Shown here one piece after another: positions 12,801 through 27,800 of a stretch of 64,000 nucleotides of DNA. The position numbers and the translations under genes are program-made. The DNA is taken from positions 16,670,729 through 16,734,728 of the forward strand of contig CM049314.1 of the NCBI GenBank assembly GCA_026874595.1. The letters run 5' to 3'. Under the pieces are notes generated by a model. That model saw nothing but the letters and a program-made list of their open reading frames with translations, ran no database searches and was not told where the DNA came from. How positions within the stretch are numbered: the stretch's first letter is position 1; every line of letters begins with the position of its first letter. The DNA comes from Sipunculus nudus. Lineage: Eukaryota > Annelida > Sipuncula > Golfingiida > Sipunculidae.

Positions 12801-15800
12801 AAAGATAACCTGAAATCTAAATGTCTAGTGGCATGATGTAATAGATGCTGATAAACTGGTGCCATGCTAGATGTAACAGCATCACACAGCTAACATATAT
12901 GGTAAAATGACTCAATTCAATCTCCATAATTCAACCAAAAAATCATTCATGTTGAACCATAAATGACAATTTTTATAAGAATTATTGTAGGAATTATTCT
13001 TGTAAAATATTTAGCAAACTGGGTTCAGTTGCATCAGTCGAAAAACATTTTGCAGGTTTATAACTCATATGGGAAAATACAGCAAAATGGCTAAGTTAAG
13101 CTTCCCATAACTCAGCCAAACATCTGAGGATAATTAATGCGTGAGATTTAAGAATTTGGCCCAGTGGTTTTTGAGAAGAAGATCTTTGTAGCCACTGAGC
13201 TAAAATGGGCTGTTATGGCATATGACTAAATTCAGCTTCCCATAACTTAGCCATAAGTCACTGAAAAGAGACCATTTGAACAAACTTCAGAAAGCACTAC
13301 CCTAGGATCATTTCTGTGCGATATTAAACATTTTGGCCATATGGTTTCAGAGAAGAAGTTTTTTGTAGCCCTCAGTGTGATACAGGCACTGATGACCCTG
13401 TACAACTAGAATATCAGCAGAAGCTGACAAAAGCCCTCAGCCAAAAGAACAGTGTTTAGAGGTGGTAACAGTAACAAGTACTAAATATCTGTTCTCACAT
13501 GGATGTATATCTGTACATGTCTCAGTTATAGATTTAAAATGGAGAGGTATGTACCATGATTCAGAACAATCCACCAAATGCTTCCTGAAAAATAAACTTC
13601 TAAGTTTTATTCTATTATAAGCTCTGTGATCTTGAAAAGTAGGTCAAGGTCACCCATCTTCGAACATGAACGAGATTTTTGTCGATATACATCTTCACCA
13701 AAGAAATAAAATTCCTATTGTGAATCCTTTTAGAGATATCCCACTCACAAGGCCAAAGATGAAAAATCCAAGAAAAAATTCAATAAAAAATCAGAAATTG
13801 CAGGTGGTGCCCCCAAACTTGTGCAGCAGTTACAGACCATCAGTCCCTATGATCATAGTAAGTATTGTGAAAATCCATCCAATGGTTCCTGAGAAATAAG
13901 CTTCTAAATGTTTTCACCCATCTTCGAACTTGACCGAGATTTTGTCAATATACATCTTCACCGAAAAAATAAAATTCTTATGGTGAATCCTTTTCGAGAT
14001 ATCCCGCTCACAAGGCCAAATTTGAAAAATCAGATAAAAATTCATTAAAAATCAGAAATTGTAGGTGGCGCCACCAAACTTGTACAGCAAGTACAGACTA
14101 TCAGTCCCATTAATCATAGTAAGTTTTGTTAAAATCCACCAAATGGTTCCTGAGTAATAAGCATCTAAGTGTTTTTCTATAATCAGCTCTAAAATGTAGA
14201 AAAATAGGTCAAGGTCACCCATCTTCGAACTTGACCGAGATTTTGTCGATATACATCTTTACCGAGGAAATAAAATTCTGACGGTGAATCCTTTTCAAGA
14301 TATCCCGCTCACAAGGTAAAAGTTAACGGACGCCGGACGGACGGATGGACGGACGGACGCACGCACGGACAGCTTGGGTGACGACAATAGCCCATCAGCC
14401 TAAGGGCTGAGGGCTAAAAAAGGCCAATGCAGGTGGCGCCACCAATACCTCAATTTCAGATATGACCTATGTGACCAACATTGGCATAAAATTTGGTGAT
14501 GATAGCTACAGCCGTTTCTGAGATTTAAATTTTAATATGCTTTTTTGCACAGTTAACAAAGTTCAACCTCCTGTATCTTGGCCAAAAATCTCCAAACTGG
14601 AACCATTCGAAAAAACTTGAGAAAGATTGTTCCAGGGATCATTTCTGTGAAATATTGGACAATCTGGCTGGACAGTTTCGGAGAAGAAGATTTTTAAAGC
14701 TTTTTTAGCTTTTTCCCTATAAAATCTAAGAAAATGCTGTTAGGAAAAAAAATAAACAAAATCCGATATAGTTTTTTGGATGACTAATCATTTGCTAAAA
14801 ATTTGGTGATGCTAGCTCCTGCTGTTTTTGAGATAGCTATGGTTAACGTACAGACGATGACGACGCACGACAGACGCCGCACCATCGCATAAGCTCACAG
14901 GTGCGCTAAAAATGGGCATGCTTCTGCCTGAATATTGAAGTGGAGACATTTAAAACATAAACTTAAATGATTTTCTAGCGGCTGGTGTACATGGTGTCTC
15001 TCAATTATCCATAGCTAAAAATGTAATATATGATGGTTTATGAACCAGTGTTAGTTATGTGGGTTCATGAACTTGTGTTATATATGTAGATATATGAACT
15101 TGTTTTTCTTATATTAAAATTAATAAGTATTAATAAAGCTATTATGAGTCCTCCAATGATAAATATTGACCAAGTCACAAAATTGACTTTTGTCTGTTTC
15201 ACCTTGTGCTGTCTACCTGTGTTTTGCTGATGATTTTCTTAAAAGTTTATATTTTTCAATAATTTCATAGAAAACTATGTATGGAAGTGACAACCTAATA
15301 TGGGAATTCAGAATTTTAAAATAAAACCCCAGTTTATGTTTTACAACTTTTTAGCCTCTTGACAATCATCTGGCAGATATGATGTATCCCTGCATGAGTA
15401 GCCATCTTTGTTTTAGCTGGTTATATTTTTTAGAGTGTTTACATGACATCATCAAATCAGAAGCTGTCAATTTAGGCTGTTTTTGCATGTGACCAATGAC
15501 CTTGACTGCCATAAGCGGGTCTGATATGTTGTAAAATGTAAACTGATTTCTCATGTTTTCAAATAATTCTATTACTTAAATAAAGTGTGAGGGAGTCTAC
15601 TACAAGCAAAGCAAGCTATAACTGGGGATATACTCATGTGCTACAAACAGATTTCCTGTGAGGCTGACACACTTATGTCATTATTGAAAGCTGAACAAAA
15701 ACAGCAGACAGCATCTTGGTTAACTTGGTTTCCTGTCTGTGTTGGTGCTTGGTATGATATTGATGATACAAAATACAGTGTAGTTAATAACATGTATAGG

Positions 15801-18800
15801 AAGACATTTTTGCCAACTGTACTGTAAGATCTAAAATGCCTGTGTTCCTGTGCTCCAAATAAACTGTGAAACAAGAATTTGTAAAGACTATAAAACATAT
15901 GCTGGTTACAGATCAGACACTGTGATGTTCAATAAAGATGACTGTTTTTCCTGTAATAATCAAACAAGGACAAACTAATCTAGACAGTATAAATTTACAC
16001 CAATATAAAGAGTACAGGTGTGTGTATATGTGTAGTGATGTGATACAGTAATGTGATATAGTAATGTGATAATCTTTAAAGTCTATACGAATGTTACCAG
16101 TGTAATGATGTCACAAAAGATGTGTGTAACATTTCTTTTAAAACTCCATACTATAAACAGTATACTATGTTTGTGTGCATCATACTCACCCCCATACTAG
16201 ACAGTGATGATGTTTCTGATGACACAGAGTTCAGACTATCCTGAGATGGGGCTGGTGAAACTCTTGTTGCTGAAATACAAACATTAATGCTATTAGTGCA
16301 AACACATAATTATTACATGTTGGGGATGATATCAAGACTTTGGTATACTGCTAATACAATTAATGCCTTGCTGAAAGGTTATATATGGGACATTAAACTT
16401 TAAATTAAATTTAAGAGAATAGGCAGTTATATCCTGATTTTTACAATAAGCCACAAAATTCCTGAATGCATGTGTGCCATTTATAGAACTTTCAAATTAC
16501 AGAAGTTTCTTGTGACACTGGTGGCAAGTACTGCCTCATATATCTGACTGGCCCTCTATTCTTATATTTTAAATGTCTTATATTCTTATGTTTAAAATGA
16601 TATATATTGTTATGTTTTAAATGTAATATATTTTATGTTTTAAATGTCCTATATTTTTATGTTTCATATTGTTATGTTTTAAATTAAATATATTTTATGT
16701 TTTAAATGTCCTATATTTTTATGTTTTATATTGTTATGTTTTAAATGTAATATATTTATGTTTTAAATGTCCTATATTTTTGTTTTATATTGTTATGTTT
16801 TAAATGTAATATATTTTATGTTTTAAATGTCCTATATTATTATGTTTTATATTGTTATGTTTAAAATGTAACATATTTTATGTTTTGAATGTCCTATATT
16901 TTTATGTTTTATATTGTTATGTTTTAAATGTTATATATTTTATGTTTTAAATGTCCTATATTTTTATGTTTTATATTGTTATATTTTAAATGTAATATAT
17001 TTTATGTTTTAAATGTCCTCTATTTTTATGTTTTATATTGTTATGTTTTAAATGTAATATATTTATGTTGAAATGTCATATATATTTTTTTGTTTTTCAT
17101 ATATTTTGCACTCAGAGCCAGCTCACCTATTTACAATAATCCTGAAGCTAAGTACTTTACATCTTATCTTTGCAAACTAAGTTTGTTGATTTAATCTTAA
17201 TGTCTTTCCTAGGCTGATGCTAGATATCTGAAAGTCAGATAAATAAATGTTCAAATAGTCTCACCTTCACTGTATTTTTGTCTCATATCATCAAAGTAAG
17301 CGTATGCATCTTTTAGCACCCAAATCCTCAGTGCATTGTCCTGTCCTCCAGTGGCCTTAAACAGAAACACGAACAGTATTGTTTATTTTTTATTCATAGT
17401 CATACAACATTTTGATTTATGTGATCACAGGGTCTTTGTTGTCAATGCCACGCCACAACTGCTCTTATTCTAATAAAATAAAACTATTTTAACTGGAAGA
17501 GTTTCTGTATACATTATTTCAATAAAATTTTCAAGAAAAGAAGCATATTTATTTACATAATCTAATAAAATCATTTTTTTACCTTGACATTGTTGAGCAG
17601 GTTCCAAAAATATTCAAGGAGTAACAAATTTCAAGCAAAAACTCACCAATAACTTGCCACAATGGGAGAACTTCATTGTCCAAACAGCTGCCTGAAATGT
17701 AAAAAAGTAATCAAATTTGTTGAAATAAGGTCACACTTCAATAAACAAGGTAAGGTAAAGAGACTGTTCAAAGTGACTATAACCTGTGCCAGGGCCTCAT
17801 CACTTTTATAACTAACTGTTTAAGTCAATAATTACAAAAACCAAAGATCCTCTAAGCTGTATTAATCACAGATTAGGCTCACTGGGAACTGAACAAGGTC
17901 CTGTGCAATGTATAAATTACTGATTGTGCCAAGTCTGAATTGAACCAGGACCCTGTAAGCTGTGTGAATTACTGATTCTGTGAAGTGGGAACTGAACCAA
18001 GGTCCTGTAACCTGCATAACTTACAGACTGTGCTAAATGTGAACTGAACCAAGGCCCTGTAACCTGCATAACTTACAGACTGTGCTGAGTGTGAACTGAA
18101 CCAAGGCCCTGTAACATGTATAACTTACAGACTGTACTAAATGTGAACTGAACCAAGGCCCTGTAACATGTATAACTTACAGACTGTGCTAAATATGAAC
18201 TGAACAAAGGCCCTGTAACATGTTTAACTTACAGACTGTGCTGAGTGTGAACTGAGGTCTTGGACGGGAACCAGGAGGTCAAAGTCATATGGACCTTTGT
18301 GGTTGTTTGATGCTTTAATCTACAAAAAATACAACACATAACTTTAATTATATCTTAAATATATAATATTACCTTCAGAGGACTCAAATATTAAATCGTA
18401 CCAGATTATTTACCAAAAAAAAAAAAGTTTTATTTAAGAATTGACTGCTTATAAAATAGTCAAGTGTCTTCTGTTAAACATGATTTGGATGCCTCATAAA
18501 TTATTGCAAAATATCAAAATAGAATGTCACCTGTAAGTAAAAACTTCAAATACTACGATATGACATCACAGTTTCCAACAAGGGACCTATGGGTCACGGC
18601 GCTCAGCTGTTATATATGATATAAAATATGATTTAGATATGATTCACGTGCTGGTTTTGTGTGGTAATAAATATAAGCTGTATTATGAGTTGTTGTTGTT
18701 TAGCTTATGTATGATTTTGATAGGATCTTTGGAGACAGGGAAGAGGATTGATTTCATTTATTTTATTAACAAATGGAGTACAATTGTCACACAGATTTTG

Positions 18801-21800
18801 ACTTGGCCATATAACTTATAAGCAGAACATATAATATAAGAGTTTAACTATTAATTAAAAAAATTACAAATATTGTCCCAAATATAATTTTTATTAAAAA
18901 TAATAAGAGAATCTTATGATTTTTTAAAATGAAATATAACTGAAATGATTATTAAAATAATATTAAAGAATATATTCATGAATGCATTCATGAATACATT
19001 TTGAAAGTATTTGCACTGGTATTCATATACTTGCATTTTTACCTGAATTCCCGTTCTTCATGCAAGAAATTTTATAATGGAGTACATATTCATATTCGTA
19101 TTCAAATACAATTGCAAATTATTCGCACCATGTCAGGTATTTATTCAGTTTTCACCAAACAATGATGTTGAGAATCCAGAATATACAAAATTAACACATT
19201 TAAATAATGATCATAAGTACCTGGTTTTATGGTTTTTATTTATATTTAAAAAAATAAATGTAATATATTCATTTTGGACTAATTTCACATCAATGTACAC
19301 ACTAGACACAGTAGGAATCTAGATTAATATTATCAACTGCATCTTTGTCTATCATTAATTTCCTTCATATGATCCCCAATCATTAGTAATGAATAATATG
19401 ATTTACTTTTTTATCATTAAAATTGAATTGAAAAATACCATAGGTGACTGCATGGTGTTATTTGGAATACATGACATTCTATCCATCGATACAAGATTCT
19501 TATATCATCAGTAACTGCAAGGTAATTTCCTGTTATTATGAACTAACAAATTCCTTTTCTATTTTTCTTTAATTTGTTATTAAAAACCAACACAAATTTA
19601 TTAATTTATTGTTTATTGTTATGTTGTTGGTTAAAACTACTAGATGAGTTGGGTTGGACACCTGGATCAACTGTGGCTGGCCATTATATAATAAGCTGCC
19701 TGGAGCCCCAGTTTATGCCTCGTGTTAAGCATGCATAATTTGCTGAAAGTTCAACGAGGTCAACATACAGGTGACTCAAGAGGGGCTGGAGAGGGCCAAA
19801 GTCTGACATGGTCTCATAGAAACATTAACAAAAGCTACAATTTTTGGCCAATTTCTTTCAGGTTTCTAAACTAAAAAGCTGAAATCCTTATGTGTGCATG
19901 ACATGAAAATTATATCAACAGTACTCACAGGAAACAAACGTGCCATGGTCAAAGTTGAGCAAAATATAAGGTACTAATTTTATATTTATACTAATAACTT
20001 ATAAAATCTGAAAAATTCAGAACTAATTTTGGGTATTCAATTGAATCTTGATTAAATAATGTTACATCCCTGACAAAAAAATCTCTAGCTTCAGCAATCT
20101 CCTTGTTAAGGGAGTAAATTATTTCTTGATTTTTTACAAAGTGCATTATGTTTGCGCCCATAACTTAAAACAGTTACGCAATACTGACATCATATCTGGC
20201 ATGTGCATAAAGAATGTATAGAAAAATATGTATATTATATATGATTAAAGTCAGATCATTTGTTTTGATATTAGGCAGTCTTGAAGTGTAACAATGGGTT
20301 TTTAATGGAAAAATGAAGTTTTTCATATATATCTCGAAGGTATTAAGTCCTAGTGACCAAATTCTTGGCATGGTTAGGGATTTTGGAGACATCTAATTGT
20401 ATGCCAAATTTTAGGAACTGAGAGCTGAAGCTGGGGAGCTGAGCTCTTGCAAACTGCATAACACTAGCTTGATGTAAACAATATGTTCCATGGTGTTTGA
20501 AAACTTGAATAAAATCTACAGTTTTTGATCAACTGGTTTCAAATTTTTGGTGTTAACAGACAAAATGCTAACAAAAACATGCTGTGAAAATAAAATCCAC
20601 AGTACTTACAAGAAAAAAATGTGCCATGGTCAAAGTTGGGCTAAATTTAAGGTACCAATTTTTTATTTTTGTTAATATTTTAAAAAATTTAAAAGATTTT
20701 GATCTAATTTTGGGTATACAATTTAATTTTGATTAATTAAAGTTATATTACTGGAAAAAAAGTCCATAGCTTTAACATGTTTTGTGTTAAGTGATCAAAT
20801 ATCTTTCCTGATTTTTTACAAAATGCATTATGTTTGGGCTCATAACTTTTTTAAATTATATAATACAGACATAATTTTTGGCATGTACATAGGAACTATA
20901 TAGAGGAATATTTATGGTAAATATGAGGAAAAACAGATGAGTCGTTTTGAAATTAGGCAGTCCTGAAGTGTGAAAATAGGTTTTTAATAAAAAATTGAGG
21001 TTTTTCCTTAATTTCTCAAAGGAACGAAGTCGCAAAGACCCAGTTTTCGGCTTGGTAGAAGATCTTGGGGACTTCTAACATTATGCCGAATTTTGGATTC
21101 CTAGGTCTTACGGTTTCAAAACGTGCCACATCTACGGACGGACGGACGGACAGACGGACGGACGACGGACAATGGACCACGACTAAAGCTCAGATGACTT
21201 ATAGTCAGCTGAGCTAAAAAAACTGTTCCACATAATATTATGTTTTGTAAGCACAGAAGTACTGTTTCTATACTGTTTGTAACTTCATACAGGATTATAA
21301 CACACTAAGTTATCCAAGGTATTTAACTGTATGAATTATTGTCAACAGGTAAAATGAATATGACGTCTAGTAATGTGAATTCTAAAAATGTTGTAAATAG
21401 GATTCTGACTGAGCAGGAACAGATAATGGCGGTCCTACTTTGATCATTCTGCGACCATCTGCGCTCTCATCATCATCCGAGGACGAGACTTCGTGTCGAC
21501 CATCTGTCTTTGTCTTGATTTTGCTGAACAATTTCTTTAACTTTGTACTGCAAACAAAATGTTAACAGCATGTTTATAACATAAATATTAATGTTAGCAG
21601 TTTTGGGATTAAATTAAGACTCCTTAATCACATACATGCCATAATTAGCACTTTCATTAACAGCATTTCTGCTGAGACCTTTTCATCTACATTTCCCTCA
21701 TACAAGGAGAATTCGTACCTAAAGCTATGTTTAAGCTGTGATTACTTCACCATGCTTGGAAATTACTACAGGACTGTGAAACTGGTGTGGCATTATTTGT

Positions 21801-24800
21801 TAAAAATCTAGGCTTAAATTCTGATGGAAATATTGTCATTTTGACAAGTTTGATCCCTTTAGTGCTGATTATATTAGTCCAAGATTCTTCCTTTTTTGAA
21901 ACTACTTAACCTTACAAATATTCATATTTAACGCCCATAATGAATATTCATGTCTGTATTTCAGCTATATATATTACAGTTATCATCACCCCTATGAATA
22001 TTGATATCAATATCTCATCCATGTATATTCATATCAGAGTCTCACAGATGAATTCTCATTCCAGTAGCTCACCTCTGTACATTCACATCAGAATCTCACC
22101 AATGAATATTCATATCAGCATCCACCTGATGAATATTTTTGTTAGTTTTAGAGTTAATGCACAGTGTCTGACCTATGAATAATCATTCTGACCTTTTCTT
22201 TTTTGTTTTGAAGGTCCTCAGTGTGCGAGACGTCTCCTCATTCTGACTGTGTACTTTCTTCTTTTCTGGCTGGTTATGTAGACTAGAGTCACTGCAAGCA
22301 TGAGCAAATGGACCAATATCAAAATATATCAATATATGTCCGCTCAATATATCATTGTGAGTCAGTACGCATATTGTAATGTACGTCATCCTTGGTAAAC
22401 TAAGTATAAAACACATCATATATGCATGTAATTACCAGCATAATCTTGCTGCATGTTTGTTGCTTTCTTAATCGTTTTCTACATTTATATATTCATACTA
22501 AAATCATATCCATCCCATCTCTCATTTATCTAAACATAATCTCTCAGATATCTGTTTGAATCAGGTCTCTTATATTTTCATAAATTTCTGGCTGTAAAAT
22601 ATTTCCTGATGTTTTATGGAACCTATAAACTATAAAATACACAGAGAATTGTTGCAAATGTTCTTGATGAGTTCGATTAACATGTACATTATAATTATTA
22701 TGAAGAGTTTTTCTGAGGCATGGCTGTTGTGACATACTTGACAGAAGTCTAGATTGGTTCTTGTCTCAGAACTTGGAAATTGACAGCAGGTAGACTGGTT
22801 CCCTTATCTGATTTAGGTAATACAGGGCAGGAGGTCATATGACCTTTTTCTTCAAACAGTCCAATAACACTCCAGGCATAGCACACATGACTGACTTAAA
22901 TCTTCACCCTAATACTCTTCTACAGAGATTTTTAACAATGGTGTACTAAAAATGTAAGTTTGGCTTGAGGTACACCTGGCCAAAGTTGAGATCATGACCT
23001 CTGTGTTTTTAGAGTCATGTGATACCTACCTGGAGTACTCCTTTGTTCTCCTCATGATGTGAAGGGTCAGCGGGTTAACTCCCTGGGGCAGGCGTTCTTC
23101 AGCCAAACTTAACGGCACCTTCTCTCCTGTGTCCAGGTTCAACACACTGACCTGGTCCAGAATCTCCTGAATATCATATACATAACAGGTGGGATATTAC
23201 TACTGCAACCACCATTAGCATGTTTCATTACCTCTTGTGAATGTCTTTACAATCTAATGATTATTTTTAATTATTATAAAATATGTTACAATATATTACA
23301 ATTTAGTACACTGACTTATTTCACTATTATCACACACTTTACCAGGCTGTTATCCCTATTTGTACTGATAATACTAGGGCAGCTACATGTATGACTTCAC
23401 TGGGACTGAGAGATATACATTTGTTAATATGTCACAGAACTTAGCTGTCATGCATTTTTTGGCCCTTTATAGTTAATACTATGTCCAGATTAGATCCTAA
23501 CTGATGATGCTCACTACCTTGGGAGATTTCTTTGCGAACAACTTAAAAACAATAATTACAAACCATCTAAACTTCCTAACCTATTCAATGAAATTCACCT
23601 GATCACTGAACACATAATAATACAGCACAACTGTTAAAAATCCTATTTTATATACCATGAAGATTAAGCCAACTTTTGCAACCATAAAAATGGTACCATA
23701 AATATGAAACTAGTGATATTTGTTATATGGAAATGCTTTGTTGTCTTGTTTAACCTAATTATCAATACAGGATATATGCCAGTTGGTCTATTTATCATAT
23801 GCACAATTAATAATGCAGATGAACTAGTCACAGAACTGAGGTCTAGAAACAGAAAATGCTTATCCTTGTTGATATTTAGCATTTAAAATTAGTAAGATAG
23901 CATTTAACAAAGCCATCATGTGTACACAGTAACTTGTACCTTAATGGAATGGCAGAACCAGCAAGTCTTGAATTTGGATCATAAAGTAGGAAATTTCACT
24001 GGTATTAGCAATCACTCTAAGCTTTCACTAGAATATACAAAAGACTTTAGAACAACCCATTAACATATTCATAAGGAATTTTCAGGACCCTCATGACTAT
24101 TTTATCTCACAGAATAGCCACTAGGGTTGGTTTTCAGTCAAGGTATGTTAAAACTGTATACTAAGGACAGTTTTATAAAACCTCACTGACTACATGTGTA
24201 TCACCCTTGCATTATTAAAATGTGAGTTTATACATTAGCATGATTACCCACCTTGTCTGACAAGTACCTGCCAGAGTTTGAGCGAGGGCGCTGGAATTTG
24301 ACAGGTATTTCATCTTCACCAGCCAGCTTGCTGTCTCTTGATAAGGAATTGCTTTTGATTATTTTCTCCCTTTTGAATGACTCTGCCTTCATTCTGTCTA
24401 AGGAACTGGATTTTCGCAGAATTAATCTGGCTTTTAATATATTTTTCTGTGGTTTTTCATTCTCTAGTGCAGCTTCTATAATGCTTGGATGGACTTGTAG
24501 TTTTTGTTCTGGATTGGTATGAGGGGAGAGTGATTTGTCCTTGGTGCGTTCTGTGGAGACATTATTGTCCTTGGTGATCTCCATGCTCCAGCCTGACTCC
24601 ATGGTCTCTGTTGATGCTACACTAATTGTGTCTGACTCAACCTGACCTTCACCCCTCGTTGCTTCTTCCTGTGGTAGGATGACAGGTTAAGGTCACAGAT
24701 AAAAATGGCAGGTTAATGTCAGGACAAGCAGATTTGCATATAAAGGGGAAAAAAATCATTTAAACTACTGATATAGAAAACAAAGACTGTCCCTCTGAAT

Positions 24801-27800
24801 TCAGACCAAATAAGAAATCTTAAATTATTATTTCATAAAAAAGGGAATTCTATCCAAAAAAATCAACCGTATGAAACAATTTTTCACCAAAAGTTTTAAT
24901 GCCATCACTTTCATTATAAAATAAAAAATCTTTCCTTATCTCTGGCTGATCTTATGTATAAACTTCAAGACTGATTACCAATTTGGAATCATAGTCTACA
25001 GATGGTATTGTCCATTGAGTACTTCATGTTGTTGAATTCAGACTTATCTGTTTATTTCTTATCTATATAATAATATTTAACAATTAAGCTGTTCAAGCAT
25101 CAAGTTTTCACATTCACCACTTTCTGTGACAGATTATGCAGCACTTGAATCAAGGAAGTTTAGATTTCAGAAAAAACGGTGTGTAAATTAATTTCCTCTT
25201 GCCTCCTTGTTATAGATCTGACCTTACCTCCTCCGCAGTGACATGACGTATACCACAGGTAGCACTGTGTAGATCTAGCGACTGTTCCAGGTTGTCCACC
25301 ATTAAGCTGACCCTGACCTCAGGAGATGTGGGAGTGACTGGAAGGCCTCGTGGTCGGGGAGTACTGGCCTGCTGGTCCTGGTAAATTAAAGTTCAATCGA
25401 TCGAGTCAGTATATACATATTTATCAGATAAACTATATTTCCTTGATCAGACACTGGGCCTTAAATAATTGTCTGCCTTATTTAGTGGCCAGGGAAAACA
25501 ATGGCTTAGAAAAACAAGCAAATTCAAGGAATTTATAGCCCCCGCTTCCGTCTTCAAGTCTGGGATGATTTTATAATCTGTGGTGACTAAGTGCAAATAG
25601 TTATAACCATGCTCAAGAGATAGCATCACCTGGCAGTTACTGCAAAAAAATTCAAGTAATTTATTTCACCTGGTAGCGACACTTGTTGATGATTACTGAC
25701 ACTAAATGTGCTAATTCATCATATCAATAATGAAAGATCCTATTGTATTATTAGCTTTTCAGAAAAACACACCAAAACCAATCCCATCCAAGGTATGCAT
25801 GAGAGCAATCACTGACCCATATTTGAATGAAATTGGTTATTTAGGGAGTGATTGCACTAAAACAAAAACCTGACGGACAGACAGACTAACTGACAGACAA
25901 ACCCAAATCAATGTCTCCCGTTCTGAGGAAGCAAGGGACAATAAATGCCAACCTTAAACAGACTCTTAAACAGGTTTTGTTCAAAGGCCAGGTGTCAGAG
26001 TAGTTTCACGAGTTGTCACAGTCTTTCACATGACTATAATGTGTACTTTAATTCTGATGGAACCTATATTACCAGCTTTACATGGTGCCCAGTTAATGGA
26101 AGAGCCATCCCAAGTTAAGATGGAAACAATGTTAACAACTGCAGGCGGTGTAAAATAAACTGAACAGCAACATGAAACTCCAGGGTACCTGGTTTTGAGA
26201 GGCCCTTGTGGACAGATTCTTGTGGACCACTGCAAAATCTCTCCCTGTGAATCCCTGTAAATTTTTATTATGATATGCGGTTGTGGAGTCTGCCAGTCTC
26301 CCATATCCATGTGGCATCTCATGATATTTTGTAAATACAATCTGTTCGCTGGGGTCGGATGTTTTCCATTGTGTCCGCAAGTAGTGACCGGAGGGTTTAT
26401 TAATTTGATGCATTTTTGTGCTTTGTATGCCTAGCCTGATAATATATTTTTTTTATAAACACAAGTCTTAAATAAAAGCCTGGCTCGTTTATAAACCTGA
26501 TCAATGGAAGGTCTGAAAAATAAACGCCGGGCATCTGATCAAGGAAATACCATATATACAGGAAGAGGAAGTAAAGTATGCTAAAAGATGATCAGTCTTC
26601 AGTTCAGCAGTGCATTTACTTATACCTGTTTCTGGATGAGTTTGATCACGTTATAAAGTTATTCAAAGGCAATTAGCAAAAATGCCAAAAATTAAATTTT
26701 TTTAATTACCTTAATATCCATTTACCTTGACCTATTAAAAGGTACAGTGTGTCCTTGATTTAACACAGAATTATCAAACTGAATGGGGTGAGTAGAATTA
26801 ATTCACCCAGGTACAGGCACATGGCAACCATACATCAGCAGGTTCCTGGGTACTGTTCAGAATGATACAGGTTTGTGTGTGAAAAGGGAACAGCATAACA
26901 ATGACAATGGATCCCTTGTATATAGTGATGCTGCTGACCTTCAATGTACAGGAACAATTATCACCAATCATCAATGCCTATGCTAAGGTGAACATCATAC
27001 CTGAATGTACATTGTAGTTAAAATATTAATTCTATAATAAGTGTAAGAAATAAAAATTCCACAACTTCTGTGCCTTTGTAAAGATTTTCTGAAATTTCAT
27101 GACTTTTTAAAACCTAAAACTTCACACTGCAAATCCCAACAGTTGCTAAGATTTATAAGGTGTGAGAACCCTTAATGAGAGAAAACGATTTCCATACTGA
27201 GATGAAACAACAACAGAAGCCATTGCGTGGAAAGCTGTACTGCAGTACTAGAAGAGGAAACAGATTAGAAATCAAATGGACTGATTTGGAACAGGCACAA
27301 AACAATCAGATACTGTGGTTGCCTTTTTGTTTGCGAGGGTTTTAATTTCGCAATATTCGCGAATGGGAAATAATCGCGAAAATGAAACCCTCGGGAATAA
27401 TCGGCCAATTGAGAATGTTCTTCTTATTTAGTGTAATCAATACTTGTATGGTAATAGGTTAGAACAGAGAGAATTTTTTTAATAAATTCATTCTTGCAGG
27501 TATAGGGAAATTTAAACCTTAAATTTGAACTAAACCACCTATGCTGTGTGTACTGGCCCATCATTATATAAGAAAATGTCACAAATGCATGACCTATTCT
27601 CATTTTATAAAACACAAAGGTTTGATATACTAGTATGTTCCTGTGAGATCGCGAAAATGAAACCCTTGCAAAACATTAAAAATGGAAAAATCGCGAAATT
27701 TCAGCCTCGCGAATATGAAGCCAACCACAGTATCCATGCACTGTGGCTCACAAGGTATAAACTTTAGGAATATCATAGGTTTACCAAGCACCTGCTGAAA

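Noticed and set aside
24253-24522. Plus-strand frame opposite exon e6
   Set aside because: Shadow of the WDR44 coding exon on the other strand.
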